From the NCBI GenBank assembly GCA_016874775.1, contig VGTJ01000033.1, positions 1 to 38,051 on the forward strand: 38,051 nucleotides of DNA, in the 5' to 3' direction. The first letter of the stretch is position 1, and each line of letters opens with the position of its first letter. The notes under the pieces were generated by a model. It did not search any database and was not told the DNA's origin. It saw only the letters and a list, made by a program, of their open reading frames with translations. Source of the DNA: Deltaproteobacteria bacterium (lineage in GTDB: Bacteria > Desulfobacterota > Binatia > Bin18). A program made the position numbers and the translations under genes. Below are positions 1-8,439 of the stretch, in pieces.

Positions 1-2
1 TT

Positions 3-122
3 ACCCGCTGTCATCGCTGTCAGAGTATAGAGGAATTAGTCAATTTAGTCTTTGCTTGGCTGCAAAAACGCCGGTCCTTCCCGGTGGAACGTCAGGTGTA
101 TGCGCTTCCCCTCGCCGCCTAG
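3..122 (+). CDS. C-terminal tail of a probable IS transposase (partial at window edge)
   Basis: An open frame enters from the left edge and closes with TAG at 120-122, giving 39 residues. The composition (CHRCQSIEELVNLVFAWL, then a basic stretch, then VERQVY near the end) resembles the extreme C-terminus of IS630-like DDE transposases, where a helix with an EELxxLxxxWL pattern precedes a VxxxVY end. This is recognition from a short stretch, not a domain match. The long frame starting at 52 overlaps it in another phase, and its first ~40 codons look like out-of-frame translation of this gene. The catalytic core would lie outside the window. Confidence 0.35.
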   Translation, partial: TRCHRCQSIEELVNLVFAWLQKRRSFPVERQVYALPLAA

Positions 123-2706
123 CACTTGCCATCGAGTGAGTTTCTATTTAAAAGGCTGCAGCCTCAGTGCCGTTTGGCCGAACCACCTCACAGCAGAAGA
201 ATTATTCACTACTCTTACTCTTCCCAAGCGAGAGAATCTTTATGGGGCTTACCAAAGTTTCCTTTTGAATAACTTGGCACCTCATTTACAGCAGGTTGAT
301 CTTCCAGCAGGGCTGCAGTGGATTGAACGGAAACAATCGGAGCTACGAATCGCAGATTCTTTCCGAAGTCTCTCCGACGCTCTAATGCTGCAAGCGTGGG
401 AACATCTTGACGTACCAGAGGTTATAGGAGCGTTTGTAAGAGTAGCACTGCTACGATTGGAAGAGCATGAGGGAATTTTTTGTCATCGACCAGATCTTCA
501 GTCTGAAAAAACATTACAGGGTAATAAAACAAGACGACGGCAACTCCTGGCAACAATTCTGGAAATGCTGTGTGAAACAGGCAAGGAAGTAGATGTTCTC
601 TTTTATGGCAACTCACACTTGGTTTTAGAGACAGATATTCCCTGGATGATTGAATGTCTCCAGTCCACTCCCTCGGAAAAGATACAGCAAGCATGGGCTC
701 AAACAATAGAGAGATGTTTCAACTGGAGCGACAGGAGCCAAAGCAACGCGATTCTTACAGCTTGCCAGGAGATTCCAATTCTCGCAGAGGTTTTCGCATG
801 GTTCCTTAAGCCAGTCGAATTAGGATCGCCAGCAGCGGAGAAGATGAAGGCTGCATATTTAGAGAAGCAACGGTGGGAGAACCGAACACAAAAGAAACCT
901 CTTCTTGACCCTCCTCCTACTCAACGGATTGGTACTTTGCTCAACGCGTTTGAACAAGGGAACTTAGAGGCTTGGTGGCAGCTCAATATGGAGATGGCCC
1001 TCAGATCGAATGGCTCTCGCTCTCACGGTGACCTTGAGCCAGATCTAACCATACTTCCGGGTTGGGCGAGCGCCGATTCTCTCACCAAACAAAGGATACT
1101 TGAAGCAGCCAAGAAATATGTCGCAGAGCAAAAACCAGAAATTCACAGATGGTTGGAATCAAATAGTTTCCATCGCCCTACGTTTGCTGGCTACAAAGCC
1201 CTCCGATTATTGCAACAAGAAGAGCCGGATTGGCTCAGGACTCTCACAACTGAAGTTTGGCAAAAATGGGCACCAACGATACTCGCGTATCCTTTATCGA
1301 GTGGGATTGAGCAGAAAAAGATTCATCGAGAATTGTTGAAGCATGCGTACAACCACGCACCTAGTCAGATCATCGAAACTTTACTGGCACTGATAGATAA
1401 AGAAAATAAAGAACCACAGGGGCAGATTTCCATTCTCCGGGAAGTTGAGTGTTGTTGGGATGACCGTCTTACCAGGGCAGTGCTGAAAAAATCACAAGAT
1501 GAACAACTAAAACCTAAGGCTCTTGGGTATTTACTCTGTAGCCTGCTCGATCATTACGTTGAGGAAGCAAAAATCCTTGCCGCTAATCTTATTTCTTCTC
1601 ATACCGCATCGGATCAGGGAAAGAAGATCAAGGCGATTATCACAGCAAGTGCACTTTTGACTCATGCAGACGATGCCGGATGGTCAATTGTGTGGCCAGC
1701 CTTGCAAAAGGATACCGAATTTGGTCGAGAGGTCGTCGCAACAGCGGTGTATGACTTCAGAGAGAAAGTCATCCCCATTACTCAAATGGCAGAAGATCAA
1801 CTTGCGGATTTCTACGTCTGGCTCAGCCGTCAATATCCGCATGCGGATGATCCTCAACGTGAGGATGGAGGTTGGGTGAGTGCACGAGACGAGGTTTCCC
1901 GTTTTCGAGATTCTGTTCTCTTACATCTCAAAGACCGTGGAACCTTAGCCGCAGGTCAAGCAATCCAGACGATTGCCCGGGAGCTGCCTCAGCTCGACTG
2001 GTTGAAGTGGACTTTACTAGAAGCTCAGCATGTTACTCGCCAACGCACCTGGATTCCACCTAAACCAAGCGACATTCTGGCGATTGCAAGGAATCAGCAA
2101 GGACGGCTCGTCCAAAGTGGCGAGCAGTTGCTTGCAGTCTTGTCGGAGTCATTACAACGGTTAGAACAAAGACTACAAGGGGAAACGCCACAAGTCGAGT
2201 TTTTATGGGATCAAATTGAAGATAAGCACTGGAAACCAAAAGATGAAAACTCGTTTTCCAAGTATGTAAAAAACCATCTTGATTTAGATCTCAAGCAAAA
2301 GGGCATAATCGTCAATCGTGAGGTAGAAATCCGGCGGAAAAAAGGTGGAATACCTGGCGAGCGTGTTGATATTCAAGCTGATGCTGTTAGCAAGAAACCG
2401 AATGGAGAAGAGTACGATCAGATTTCTGTCGTTATCGAAGTAAAAGGTTGTTGGCACGATGAACTAAACGAGGCGATGAAAACACAACTTATTGACCGTT
2501 ACTTGCACGAAGCGCGTTGCCAGCACGGATTATACCTGGTTGGCTGGTTTAATTGTCGACAGTGGACTACTAGTGATTCCCGACAGAAGAAAGCTCCGAA
2601 GCTGGATGTGGGAAAAATACGAGAGAAATTCGATGCACAAGCTGCCGAACTTTCGCAGTCAGGAGTTATGGTCAAAGCTTTCGTAATGAATACAGCGCTT
2701 CGTTAA
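52..2706 (+). CDS. Large NACHT/STAND-like protein, C-terminal part with PD-(D/E)XK nuclease-like domain; probably 5'-truncated
   Basis: The open frame begins at a TTG at 52, but natural-looking protein sequence starts only around nucleotides 170-190 (AVWPNHLTAEELF onward). The earlier codons overlap the probable transposase tail. No Walker A or B motif is present. The body (about residues 45-700) is alpha-helical, rich in W, L and E, and resembles the repeat/sensor region downstream of the NTPase in large STAND proteins. The last ~180 residues look like a restriction-endonuclease fold: GERVDI with D773, VVIEVKG with E796 and K798, then Q812 and Y817 in TQLIDRY. That is a D-X22-E-X-K arrangement followed by QxxxxY. 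Such proteins are often anti-phage effectors, but that role is inferred. The N-terminal NTPase half would have to lie upstream, beyond the IS. It could instead be a shorter stand-alone protein with an unusual start. Confidence 0.6.
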   Translation: MLGCKNAGPSRWNVRCMRFPSPPSTCHRVSFYLKGCSLSAVWPNHLTAEELFTTLTLPKRENLYGAYQSFLLNNLAPHLQQVDLPAGLQWIERKQSELRIADSFRSLSDALMLQAWEHLDVPEVIGAFVRVALLRLEEHEGIFCHRPDLQSEKTLQGNKTRRRQLLATILEMLCETGKEVDVLFYGNSHLVLETDIPWMIECLQSTPSEKIQQAWAQTIERCFNWSDRSQSNAILTACQEIPILAEVFAWFLKPVELGSPAAEKMKAAYLEKQRWENRTQKKPLLDPPPTQRIGTLLNAFEQGNLEAWWQLNMEMALRSNGSRSHGDLEPDLTILPGWASADSLTKQRILEAAKKYVAEQKPEIHRWLESNSFHRPTFAGYKALRLLQQEEPDWLRTLTTEVWQKWAPTILAYPLSSGIEQKKIHRELLKHAYNHAPSQIIETLLALIDKENKEPQGQISILREVECCWDDRLTRAVLKKSQDEQLKPKALGYLLCSLLDHYVEEAKILAANLISSHTASDQGKKIKAIITASALLTHADDAGWSIVWPALQKDTEFGREVVATAVYDFREKVIPITQMAEDQLADFYVWLSRQYPHADDPQREDGGWVSARDEVSRFRDSVLLHLKDRGTLAAGQAIQTIARELPQLDWLKWTLLEAQHVTRQRTWIPPKPSDILAIARNQQGRLVQSGEQLLAVLSESLQRLEQRLQGETPQVEFLWDQIEDKHWKPKDENSFSKYVKNHLDLDLKQKGIIVNREVEIRRKKGGIPGERVDIQADAVSKKPNGEEYDQISVVIEVKGCWHDELNEAMKTQLIDRYLHEARCQHGLYLVGWFNCRQWTTSDSRQKKAPKLDVGKIREKFDAQAAELSQSGVMVKAFVMNTALR

Positions 2707-2727
2707 CTTACAGAGGAGAAACGTCCC

Positions 2728-3165
2728 ATGCCCCAAGACCACCCTCACATCGAAACTATCAAACGCTACTACCACGGCTGTAACACCGCCGACGCGGAAC
2801 TCATCAAGTCAACTTTTACCAACGATGTCGTGCATTACTTCACGCATCACAAACCGATACGTGGAGCCGAAGCGTTAGCGACCTATTGGGTAAAGATGCA
2901 ACCACGCGTGCAAGGTGAGTGGCTGGTGGATCATGCGCTCGTGCAAGGTAATGAAGCGGTCATCGAGTGGACCATGCGCTGGACACCGGCTGGACAACAA
3001 AAGCCACAACTCGTGCGTGGCTCAGAGTGGTACGTGTTTCGTGAGGGCTTGATTGCTGAGATTCGTGCCTATTATTTGAACCCGCGATTGCCCTATATGC
3101 ACACTGATTTTCAGTTGGAGGATTTTCCCTACGAGAAGCGAGAATTTTATACGCTGAAGGAATAA
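2728..3165 (+). CDS. NTF2-like / SnoaL-like domain protein
   Basis: A protein of 145 residues with the pattern of the NTF2-like fold. It has an N-terminal helix with YYHGCNTAD, a strand with DVVHYFTHHKPIRG, and then strands ending in EWYVFREGLIAEIRAYY, where the 'F-x-x-G-x-I-x-x-x-x-x-Y' signature of SnoaL-like polyketide cyclases/DUF4440 relatives is seen. Members bind small hydrophobic ligands or act as isomerases or dehydratases; the substrate cannot be read from sequence. GAGGAG lies about 9 nt before the ATG, which supports the start. It sits 21 nt after the nuclease-like gene and 67 nt before the glutaredoxin fusion. It is full length for the family and cytoplasmic, with no signal peptide. 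Confidence 0.75.
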   Translation: MPQDHPHIETIKRYYHGCNTADAELIKSTFTNDVVHYFTHHKPIRGAEALATYWVKMQPRVQGEWLVDHALVQGNEAVIEWTMRWTPAGQQKPQLVRGSEWYVFREGLIAEIRAYYLNPRLPYMHTDFQLEDFPYEKREFYTLKE

Positions 3166-3232
3166 GGACCGATGTATCCTTCTTCTCCCTTGCGGCATCG
3201 AACGACGAAACACTCGAAAATGGGGGTGCGCA

Positions 3233-4420
3233 ATGGCCACGATCGAAATCTACACCAAGCAATGGTGCCCGTATTGCGCGAAAGCGAAGGCACTGCTGCA
3301 CTCGAAGGGTCTTTCGTACAATGCCATCGATGTTACCGAAGATGAGACGCTACAACAGGAAATGGTTGCTCGCTCGGGTCGACGCACAGTTCCGCAACTC
3401 TTTCTCGATGGCCAGTCGATCGGTGGCTATGATGACCTGGCGAATCTCAATGCCACCGGAGAGTTGGATCAACGTCTCGGGTTACCAGCTCGTGCGAAGT
3501 TGGCCACGGTCTATGATGTTGCAGTGATTGGCGCCGGACCAGCAGGACTCTCGGCTGCCATTTATGCAGTACGTAAGAATCTTTCAACAGTTCTGGTTGC
3601 TTTTGATCTTGGTGGTCAACTTGGAACCACCTATGAAGTGGCAAATTATCCGGGATTTCAACTTGTGACCGGCCCAGACCTCGTGCAGAAGTTTTTCGAT
3701 CATGTGACGCAGTACGGTATTGAGAACCGTATCGGCGAAAAGGTGACTGGGCTCCAAGTCGACGGGCGAGTCAAACTTATCAAGACCGCCTCTGGTAATG
3801 ACATCCGGGCAAAGACGGTGATCATCACTACCGGTGCGCAGAAACGCAAACTGAACATTCCCGGCGAAAAAGAACTCGCGGGCAAGGGCGTGGTCTACTG
3901 CTCAACCTGTGATGGCCCGCTATTCAAGAATACGCGTATCGCCATTATCGGTGGTGGGAATTCTGGGTTAGAGGCGACAATAGAAATGGACGGGATTGCC
4001 AAACAGGTATTTCTGCTCTCACGCGGTGAATGGAACGGCGACGAGATTCTGCAAGATAAAGTACGTGCTGCGAAACGCGTCGAGGCGCTTGCGGGCTATC
4101 AACCGGTGGAGATTCACGGCAGCGACCGCGTGACGGGACTCACGATTAAACGGACAGAGACTGGCGAGATCCGTCGACTCGATGTTGACGGCGTGTTTAT
4201 CGAAATTGGTTTGTTTCCCAATACCGACTTCGTCCTCGACCTGGTCGAGACCAACGAGCGTGGGGAAATCAAAGTCGATCGTCACGGTGCGACAGGCGTG
4301 CGTGGGATCTTTGCTGCTGGCGATGCCACCGACGGACATGATAAACAGATTGTTATCGCGGCTGGTGAAGGGGCAAAAGCTGCCCTGGTAGCGTTTGAGT
4401 ACTTGGTGAAACAAGTGTAA
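3233..4420 (+). CDS. Glutaredoxin-thioredoxin reductase (AhpF-type) fusion flavoprotein
   Basis: Two modules are joined. Residues 1-85 are a glutaredoxin with active site CPYC (C12-C15), the cis-Pro TVP motif and a C-terminal GGYDDL glutathione-site motif. After a short linker, residues ~97-395 are a pyridine nucleotide-disulfide reductase: FAD-binding GAGPAGLSAAIYA, redox pair CSTC (C223, C226) followed by DGP, NADPH-binding GGGNSGLEA, and the C-terminal FAD motif GIFAAGDATDG. The reductase half resembles the C-terminal part of AhpF more than classical TrxB (for example the GLFPNTDFV stretch). By family logic electrons pass NADPH-FAD-CxxC-glutaredoxin domain and on to a peroxidase or disulfide substrate. 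No ahpC or peroxiredoxin gene is adjacent. Cytoplasmic. Start ATG; a G-rich stretch (GGGGG) lies 6-10 nt upstream. Confidence 0.88.
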   Translation: MATIEIYTKQWCPYCAKAKALLHSKGLSYNAIDVTEDETLQQEMVARSGRRTVPQLFLDGQSIGGYDDLANLNATGELDQRLGLPARAKLATVYDVAVIGAGPAGLSAAIYAVRKNLSTVLVAFDLGGQLGTTYEVANYPGFQLVTGPDLVQKFFDHVTQYGIENRIGEKVTGLQVDGRVKLIKTASGNDIRAKTVIITTGAQKRKLNIPGEKELAGKGVVYCSTCDGPLFKNTRIAIIGGGNSGLEATIEMDGIAKQVFLLSRGEWNGDEILQDKVRAAKRVEALAGYQPVEIHGSDRVTGLTIKRTETGEIRRLDVDGVFIEIGLFPNTDFVLDLVETNERGEIKVDRHGATGVRGIFAAGDATDGHDKQIVIAAGEGAKAALVAFEYLVKQV

Positions 4421-4499
4421 CGAGAGTGAGCATGTGACCCTTGCTAGCATACTTCCTGTGTAGGGACATTCGCTACGCTAAGAACGGATCCCGTCACCC

Positions 4500-4889
4500 T
4501 CAATCTTCCCAATCGAAAACGATTTGTCCTCCTCTGTGCAACTCCTGTACAACGAGCTGCACAGAGGAGAGGCGAATAACTTTGCCCATTCGTTTTGCCG
4601 CAGTATCAAATGCGGAATGCCGCAAGAAACGACGTACGAACGTAGCGGTTCGAGATTGTCTACTTTCAATACAAACCAGACAGTACTGTGCATGACACAG
4701 GCGGCGATCATAAAAATCAAAGTCTGACGTAAAGAACGTTGGACGGCGAAGAGTCAGTAGAAAGGGAATGATATTTTCATCTTGCATTCCCTTCCGTCCA
4801 ATGTCTTGGCCGATTTGGCGAACTGGGACACGCCATTGCCGGAGTAATTGACGTTGATCTTCAAGGACGTTTTCATCCAGAATATTCAA
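4500..4889 (-). CDS. PIN-like toxin (DUF5615-type) of a type II toxin-antitoxin pair
   Basis: A protein of 129 residues beginning NILDENV, the typical opening of DUF5615/Mut7-C-like PIN-fold proteins (LLDENV). Acidic residues expected for a PIN nuclease site are visible: D5/E6, D37/E38 in GMQDENI, and D56 and D58 in TSDFDFYD. The start is a TTG at 4889-4887 that overlaps the TGA stop of the upstream DUF433 gene (TTGA), which implies translational coupling. DUF433 plus PIN-like is a recurrent antitoxin-toxin pairing, so RNase toxin activity is inferred. The C-terminal ~20 codons are encoded by a 12-bp perfect inverted repeat (4529-4569), so the true C-terminus may have been remodelled. Confidence 0.68.
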   Translation of the reverse strand: MNILDENVLEDQRQLLRQWRVPVRQIGQDIGRKGMQDENIIPFLLTLRRPTFFTSDFDFYDRRLCHAQYCLVCIESRQSRTATFVRRFLRHSAFDTAAKRMGKVIRLSSVQLVVQELHRGGQIVFDWED

Positions 4890-5140
4890 GAGTTTGCTTG
4901 CTCTCCAGCATACTCACGTGCTTGTTTAACAAAAGCTTCCTGTGCCAAAGACACCGCTTCAGAGATCGCTTCCTTGGTAATACTTCCATGGCATTGTTCG
5001 ATAATTGTTTTCCAAGACATACCTTCAGCAATCATCTCTAGCACCTGCCAGACCATAATACGGGTTCCGCGGAAGGTAGGTTTTCCGTGGCAGATCTTTG
5101 GGTCAATGACGATGTAACGCCCCAGGGATTTTGTCTTCAT
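4886..5140 (-). CDS. DUF433 antitoxin-like protein
   Basis: An 84-residue protein starting MKTKSLGRYIVIDP and containing the DUF433 signature: IDPxICHGKPTFRGTRI, then VWQVLEMIAEGMSW. This is a winged-helix-like fold common in antitoxins. A longer frame reaches 5242, but the ATG at 5140 is preceded by AGAGGT about 8 nt upstream and fits the family start, so the extension is rejected; it would overlap the LLM gene. The TGA overlaps the start of the PIN-like toxin gene. Expected roles are DNA binding with autorepression and toxin neutralisation. It lies 59 nt downstream of the LLM oxidoreductase on the same strand, so it could be cotranscribed or have its own promoter. Confidence 0.8.
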   Translation of the reverse strand: MKTKSLGRYIVIDPKICHGKPTFRGTRIMVWQVLEMIAEGMSWKTIIEQCHGSITKEAISEAVSLAQEAFVKQAREYAGEQANS

Positions 5141-5199
5141 AAATACGACCTCTACACTCGCTATAACACTCCATAAACACCAGCCGCAAGCCGAGTTGT

Positions 5200-6222
5200 T
5201 CAGATCCGTGGCAACACCTTCTCCCCAAACAACTTGAGACAATCCAGCACCCGCTCGCGCTCTGGCCCGCCAGGCAGACGGAAGCGCATCACCACATAAT
5301 CGACATCATACTCTTTCTCGTACATTCCGAGTTGATCGATACACTCTTGCGGTGAACCTGCAACTGCATGGCGGAAGCTATTCGAGATAGTGAAATCAGC
5401 CTCGGAACGGAAATCGGGATGATGGGTGAGAATGCCGTAGCGATGATAAAAGAGTAGTTCTTGGACGTAGATGTCACCAAAGATACGCTCTGCCTCAGCA
5501 CGGGTCGGTGCCACCCAGCCATCACGCATCAGGACCACTTGTGACTTCCTCCCAGCTTTAGCTGCAGCTTCGCGGTACATAGTAACCTGCGCTTTCCAGG
5601 TTTCTTTTTGCAATGGAAATGGATCGCTACACCAGGCATCGCCGCTACGACCAGCACGCTGAATGGTGTAGGGGAACATGCCGCCAAGCCATAATTCAGG
5701 ATGAGGCTGCTGCAGCGGCTTTGGCGTGATGCGCACGTTGTCGTAATTGAACACCTGCCCGTGGAAGGAAAAACTCTCTTGCGTCCACGCACGCATCATC
5801 ACTTCCAGCCCTTCTTCAAATCGCCGTCGCCCACCTTTCATGGGAATAGAGAACGCATTGTGATAATCGGGATGATAGCCAGAGGCTAGGCCGCAAATCA
5901 GTCGTCCTTTCGACATCAAGTCAATCATCGCCATTTGTTCAGCAACATGGACAGGATCATACAAGGGCAGGATCAGGATATAGGTGCCGAGACGAATCCG
6001 CGTAGTCCGAGCGGCGACTCCTGCCATTAACAATAACGGCGCAGGAAACATGCATTCGGTACGGGTATGTCGCTCGGGAATGAGCAGCGCGTCAAAGCCA
6101 GCCTGTTCTGCGACTTCGGCTTCGCGCCACAGATGATCAATGAACGTGGTCACCTGGTCACTAGTGGGCATGGGCATGTTGTAGGGACCACCGTGGGTAT
6201 CAAGGAGATAGCCGATTTTCAT
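5200..6222 (-). CDS. LLM class F420/FMN-dependent oxidoreductase (luciferase-like)
   Basis: A 340-residue TIM-barrel protein of the bacterial luciferase-like monooxygenase family. It starts MKIGYLLDTHGG and contains AEQAGFDALLIPERH, the LGTYILILPLYDPVHVAEQ strand-helix, GRLICGLASGYHP, and the C-terminal ECIDQLGMY segment. All are hallmark positions for flavin or F420 binding in this superfamily. Members oxidise aldehydes, aromatics, alkanesulfonates or other organics using FMNH2 or F420; the substrate is unknown here. GAGAAG precedes the ATG. It heads toward two crotonases, a transporter and other minus-strand catabolic genes, which suggests a shared degradation function. The length is typical. 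Confidence 0.85.
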   Translation of the reverse strand: MKIGYLLDTHGGPYNMPMPTSDQVTTFIDHLWREAEVAEQAGFDALLIPERHTRTECMFPAPLLLMAGVAARTTRIRLGTYILILPLYDPVHVAEQMAMIDLMSKGRLICGLASGYHPDYHNAFSIPMKGGRRRFEEGLEVMMRAWTQESFSFHGQVFNYDNVRITPKPLQQPHPELWLGGMFPYTIQRAGRSGDAWCSDPFPLQKETWKAQVTMYREAAAKAGRKSQVVLMRDGWVAPTRAEAERIFGDIYVQELLFYHRYGILTHHPDFRSEADFTISNSFRHAVAGSPQECIDQLGMYEKEYDVDYVVMRFRLPGGPERERVLDCLKLFGEKVLPRI

Positions 6223-6250
6223 TTTCTTCTCGCAGTACGCACGCTACACA

Positions 6251-7036
6251 TCAAGAAAATTTCGCCGTTCGTTTTTCCAGAAAGGCGCGCATTCCTTCTC
6301 GCGCATCATCAGCCAGGAATAGTGCCTCTTGCGCCTGTTCTTCATATTTCAGGGAATCTGCTAACGTCTCAGTAGCACCAATATAAGTTGCGCGCTTGAT
6401 ATGGGCCAAGGTGTTGGCTGGGCCACTGGCAAGTTGCCGAGCGAATGTCATGACCTCTTCACGAAATGCGCTATCGGGAATGACACGGTTCAGAATTCCG
6501 ATACGCATTGCTTCCGTGGCATCGATACGGTCTCCGGTCATCATCAACTCCATTGCTTTTGCTGTTCCCACTAACTGCGTGAGCAGATAGGTTCCGCCCC
6601 AATCCGGCACAAGGGCGATCTTTACGAAGCTTTCAGAAAACCGTGCACTCTCGGCAGCAAGACGCATATCACACGCAAGCGCGAGGTTGATTCCCGCTCC
6701 TGCCGCAACGCCATTGACCGCAGCAATGACTGGCTTCGCCATCGCTCGAATAAGATTCACTACCTGTGCACCAATCTTCATACGTTGTGGAATGGCGGAA
6801 CCATCATTCTTCGCTTGCATTTCAGCCATGCTGGCGATGTCTCCACCCGCGCAGAAGGCTTTGCCTGCACCCGTGATGACAACGCAACGTACACTCTTGT
6901 CAGCTTCTGCTTGTTGCAGGAGATTGAGCAAGTCCTCTCGCATTGTTCCACCAAAGGCATTCATGACGTCAGGGCGATTGAGAGTAATTACTCCCACACG
7001 ATCAGTGATTTCATAGAGAATTTGCGACTGGCTCAT
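6251..7036 (-). CDS. Crotonase-family enoyl-CoA isomerase/hydratase, PaaG-like
   Basis: A 261-residue crotonase. The CoA/oxyanion-hole segment GAGKAFCAGGD is at residues 56-66 and NGVAAGAG at 108-115. The two catalytic Glu positions of classical enoyl-CoA hydratase are not Glu: GAGINL has Asn118 at the first and Phe occupies the second. Instead VPDWGG places Asp145 where PaaG-type isomerases carry their catalytic Asp. An isomerase role (for example 1,2-epoxyphenylacetyl-CoA or delta3-delta2 enoyl-CoA) is therefore more likely than simple hydration. RBS AAGGAAC lies before the ATG. It is separated by 28 nt from the LLM oxidoreductase start, so the two are likely cotranscribed, with this gene upstream. 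Confidence 0.87.
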   Translation of the reverse strand: MSQSQILYEITDRVGVITLNRPDVMNAFGGTMREDLLNLLQQAEADKSVRCVVITGAGKAFCAGGDIASMAEMQAKNDGSAIPQRMKIGAQVVNLIRAMAKPVIAAVNGVAAGAGINLALACDMRLAAESARFSESFVKIALVPDWGGTYLLTQLVGTAKAMELMMTGDRIDATEAMRIGILNRVIPDSAFREEVMTFARQLASGPANTLAHIKRATYIGATETLADSLKYEEQAQEALFLADDAREGMRAFLEKRTAKFS

Positions 7037-7089
7037 GGTTTGTTCCTTTTCCTTATCGCTTCAACCTGCCATTTCTACAGGGTGATGTT

Positions 7090-8337
7090 TCACGTCGCTT
7101 GTCCTTCTTGCACTGGAAGAATCAACAATGTCCCGATAAGAAGCACGACAGCCTGAAACGTCCACGCGAGGTGCCAATTGTGGGTCAGATCGACGAGCAT
7201 GCCGAACAACGGCGGCAAAGCGATAATGCCGGGATACATGATCGTCATTGCCGCACCGATAGTACGTCCCTGCCGCTCTGGTCCAGCTAACTCAGCTAAT
7301 AACGCCGTCCAGCTCCCATGCCAACCGATAGCATTGAACGCAAGAAACAGCACGACAACAGCAACCAGCGGGACGGGAACACCTGGCGGGAGCCAACCTA
7401 AAATCAACGTCCCCACCACCCCAAGAGCATTGGCGGTTAACAAGGCTGGTTTTCGTCGTCGCTGCCACCAACGGTCACTCCAGAGCCCCCAGAGAATACG
7501 TCCCAACGCTCCCGCAATCTGCGCCCCAACCAGCAATAGTGCACTCGTTGTGACAGGAATTCCTTGCGTCTCCTTGAGATACAGTGCCAAGTAGGTAATC
7601 AAACAAAACTGACCAAGCGGGAGGAGCGCACCAGCAAGCCCCAGGAAGAAGATGTTGCGGGTGACAATCTCACGAAAGCCGAGGGTGTCTTTCTTCGCGC
7701 CAGTGACACCGGGAGTGACACTATTCGGCGGGTTTTCGTAGAACAGGACACAGAAGACTGCCGCAATCAGGCACATCACACCAGCAATAGCGACCGCGAC
7801 TCGCCATCCATAACTGACAGCGACGGTGGACAGACCTGCGGCAGCAATCGCGCCTCCTAGCGGGATCCCGGTTTGACGAATCCCTAACGCGAACCCTCGC
7901 TGATGAGCAGGAAACCATGCCATGACGGCTTTGGTCCCAGCAGGGGTTGGCATCGCAGCGCCAATTCCCACTCCCAGCATAGCGACGAGTGCGGGAACAA
8001 AGTGTCCAGTCGCTGCGACAACAAAACAAAATATCCCAACGGCAATCGAACCACCAACAAGCGCGATGTACTCACCATAGAAATCGACGACCCATCCTGC
8101 AGCCAGGAGAGCAAGCAGCGACCCTGCGACAATTGCGGAGTTACAGAGCCCGACTTCACCATGAGTGAGGTACAGGTCGCTTTGCACGAAAGGCGATAAG
8201 GTCGGGATGCCTTGCGTGACAATGGAGATCGTCACCTGGGTGAAGAGGACCAGACTCAGAATCATCCACCGCCGACTACTGGCAGCATGCTCAAGAGGCG
8301 GGAGTTGTGGATCAAGGCTTTTTTGCACGGCTTGCAC
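7090..8337 (-). CDS. MFS transporter
   Basis: A 415-residue major facilitator superfamily permease with about 12 hydrophobic segments. The loop 2-3 motif is seen as GWVVDFYGEYIAL after TM2. TM4-5 carries GIGAAMPTPAGTKAVMAWF followed by RGFALGIRQTGIPLGGAI, typical of the organic-acid/oxalate-formate/nitrate-like MFS branch. The second half has the equivalent GRILWGLWSDRW motif. The start is GTG at 8337, supported by AAAGGA about 8 nt upstream. Inner membrane. Its place between crotonase and GST genes suggests uptake of the substrate degraded by the cluster, but the substrate cannot be read. Confidence 0.87.
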   Translation of the reverse strand: MQAVQKSLDPQLPPLEHAASSRRWMILSLVLFTQVTISIVTQGIPTLSPFVQSDLYLTHGEVGLCNSAIVAGSLLALLAAGWVVDFYGEYIALVGGSIAVGIFCFVVAATGHFVPALVAMLGVGIGAAMPTPAGTKAVMAWFPAHQRGFALGIRQTGIPLGGAIAAAGLSTVAVSYGWRVAVAIAGVMCLIAAVFCVLFYENPPNSVTPGVTGAKKDTLGFREIVTRNIFFLGLAGALLPLGQFCLITYLALYLKETQGIPVTTSALLLVGAQIAGALGRILWGLWSDRWWQRRRKPALLTANALGVVGTLILGWLPPGVPVPLVAVVVLFLAFNAIGWHGSWTALLAELAGPERQGRTIGAAMTIMYPGIIALPPLFGMLVDLTHNWHLAWTFQAVVLLIGTLLILPVQEGQAT

Positions 8338-8439
8338 CAGGAGTTCCTTTCAGTGGGGCTGGAGGCTTGAGACTTGGGGCTTGTAGAAGCGAACCTAGAG
8401 CAAATTACAATTGCGTTTACCCGAGTCCCCAACATTCGA

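Noticed and set aside
5141-5242. N-terminal extension of the DUF433 protein
   Set aside because: It would overlap the LLM gene end and has no family similarity, whereas the ATG at 5140 has a proper RBS.
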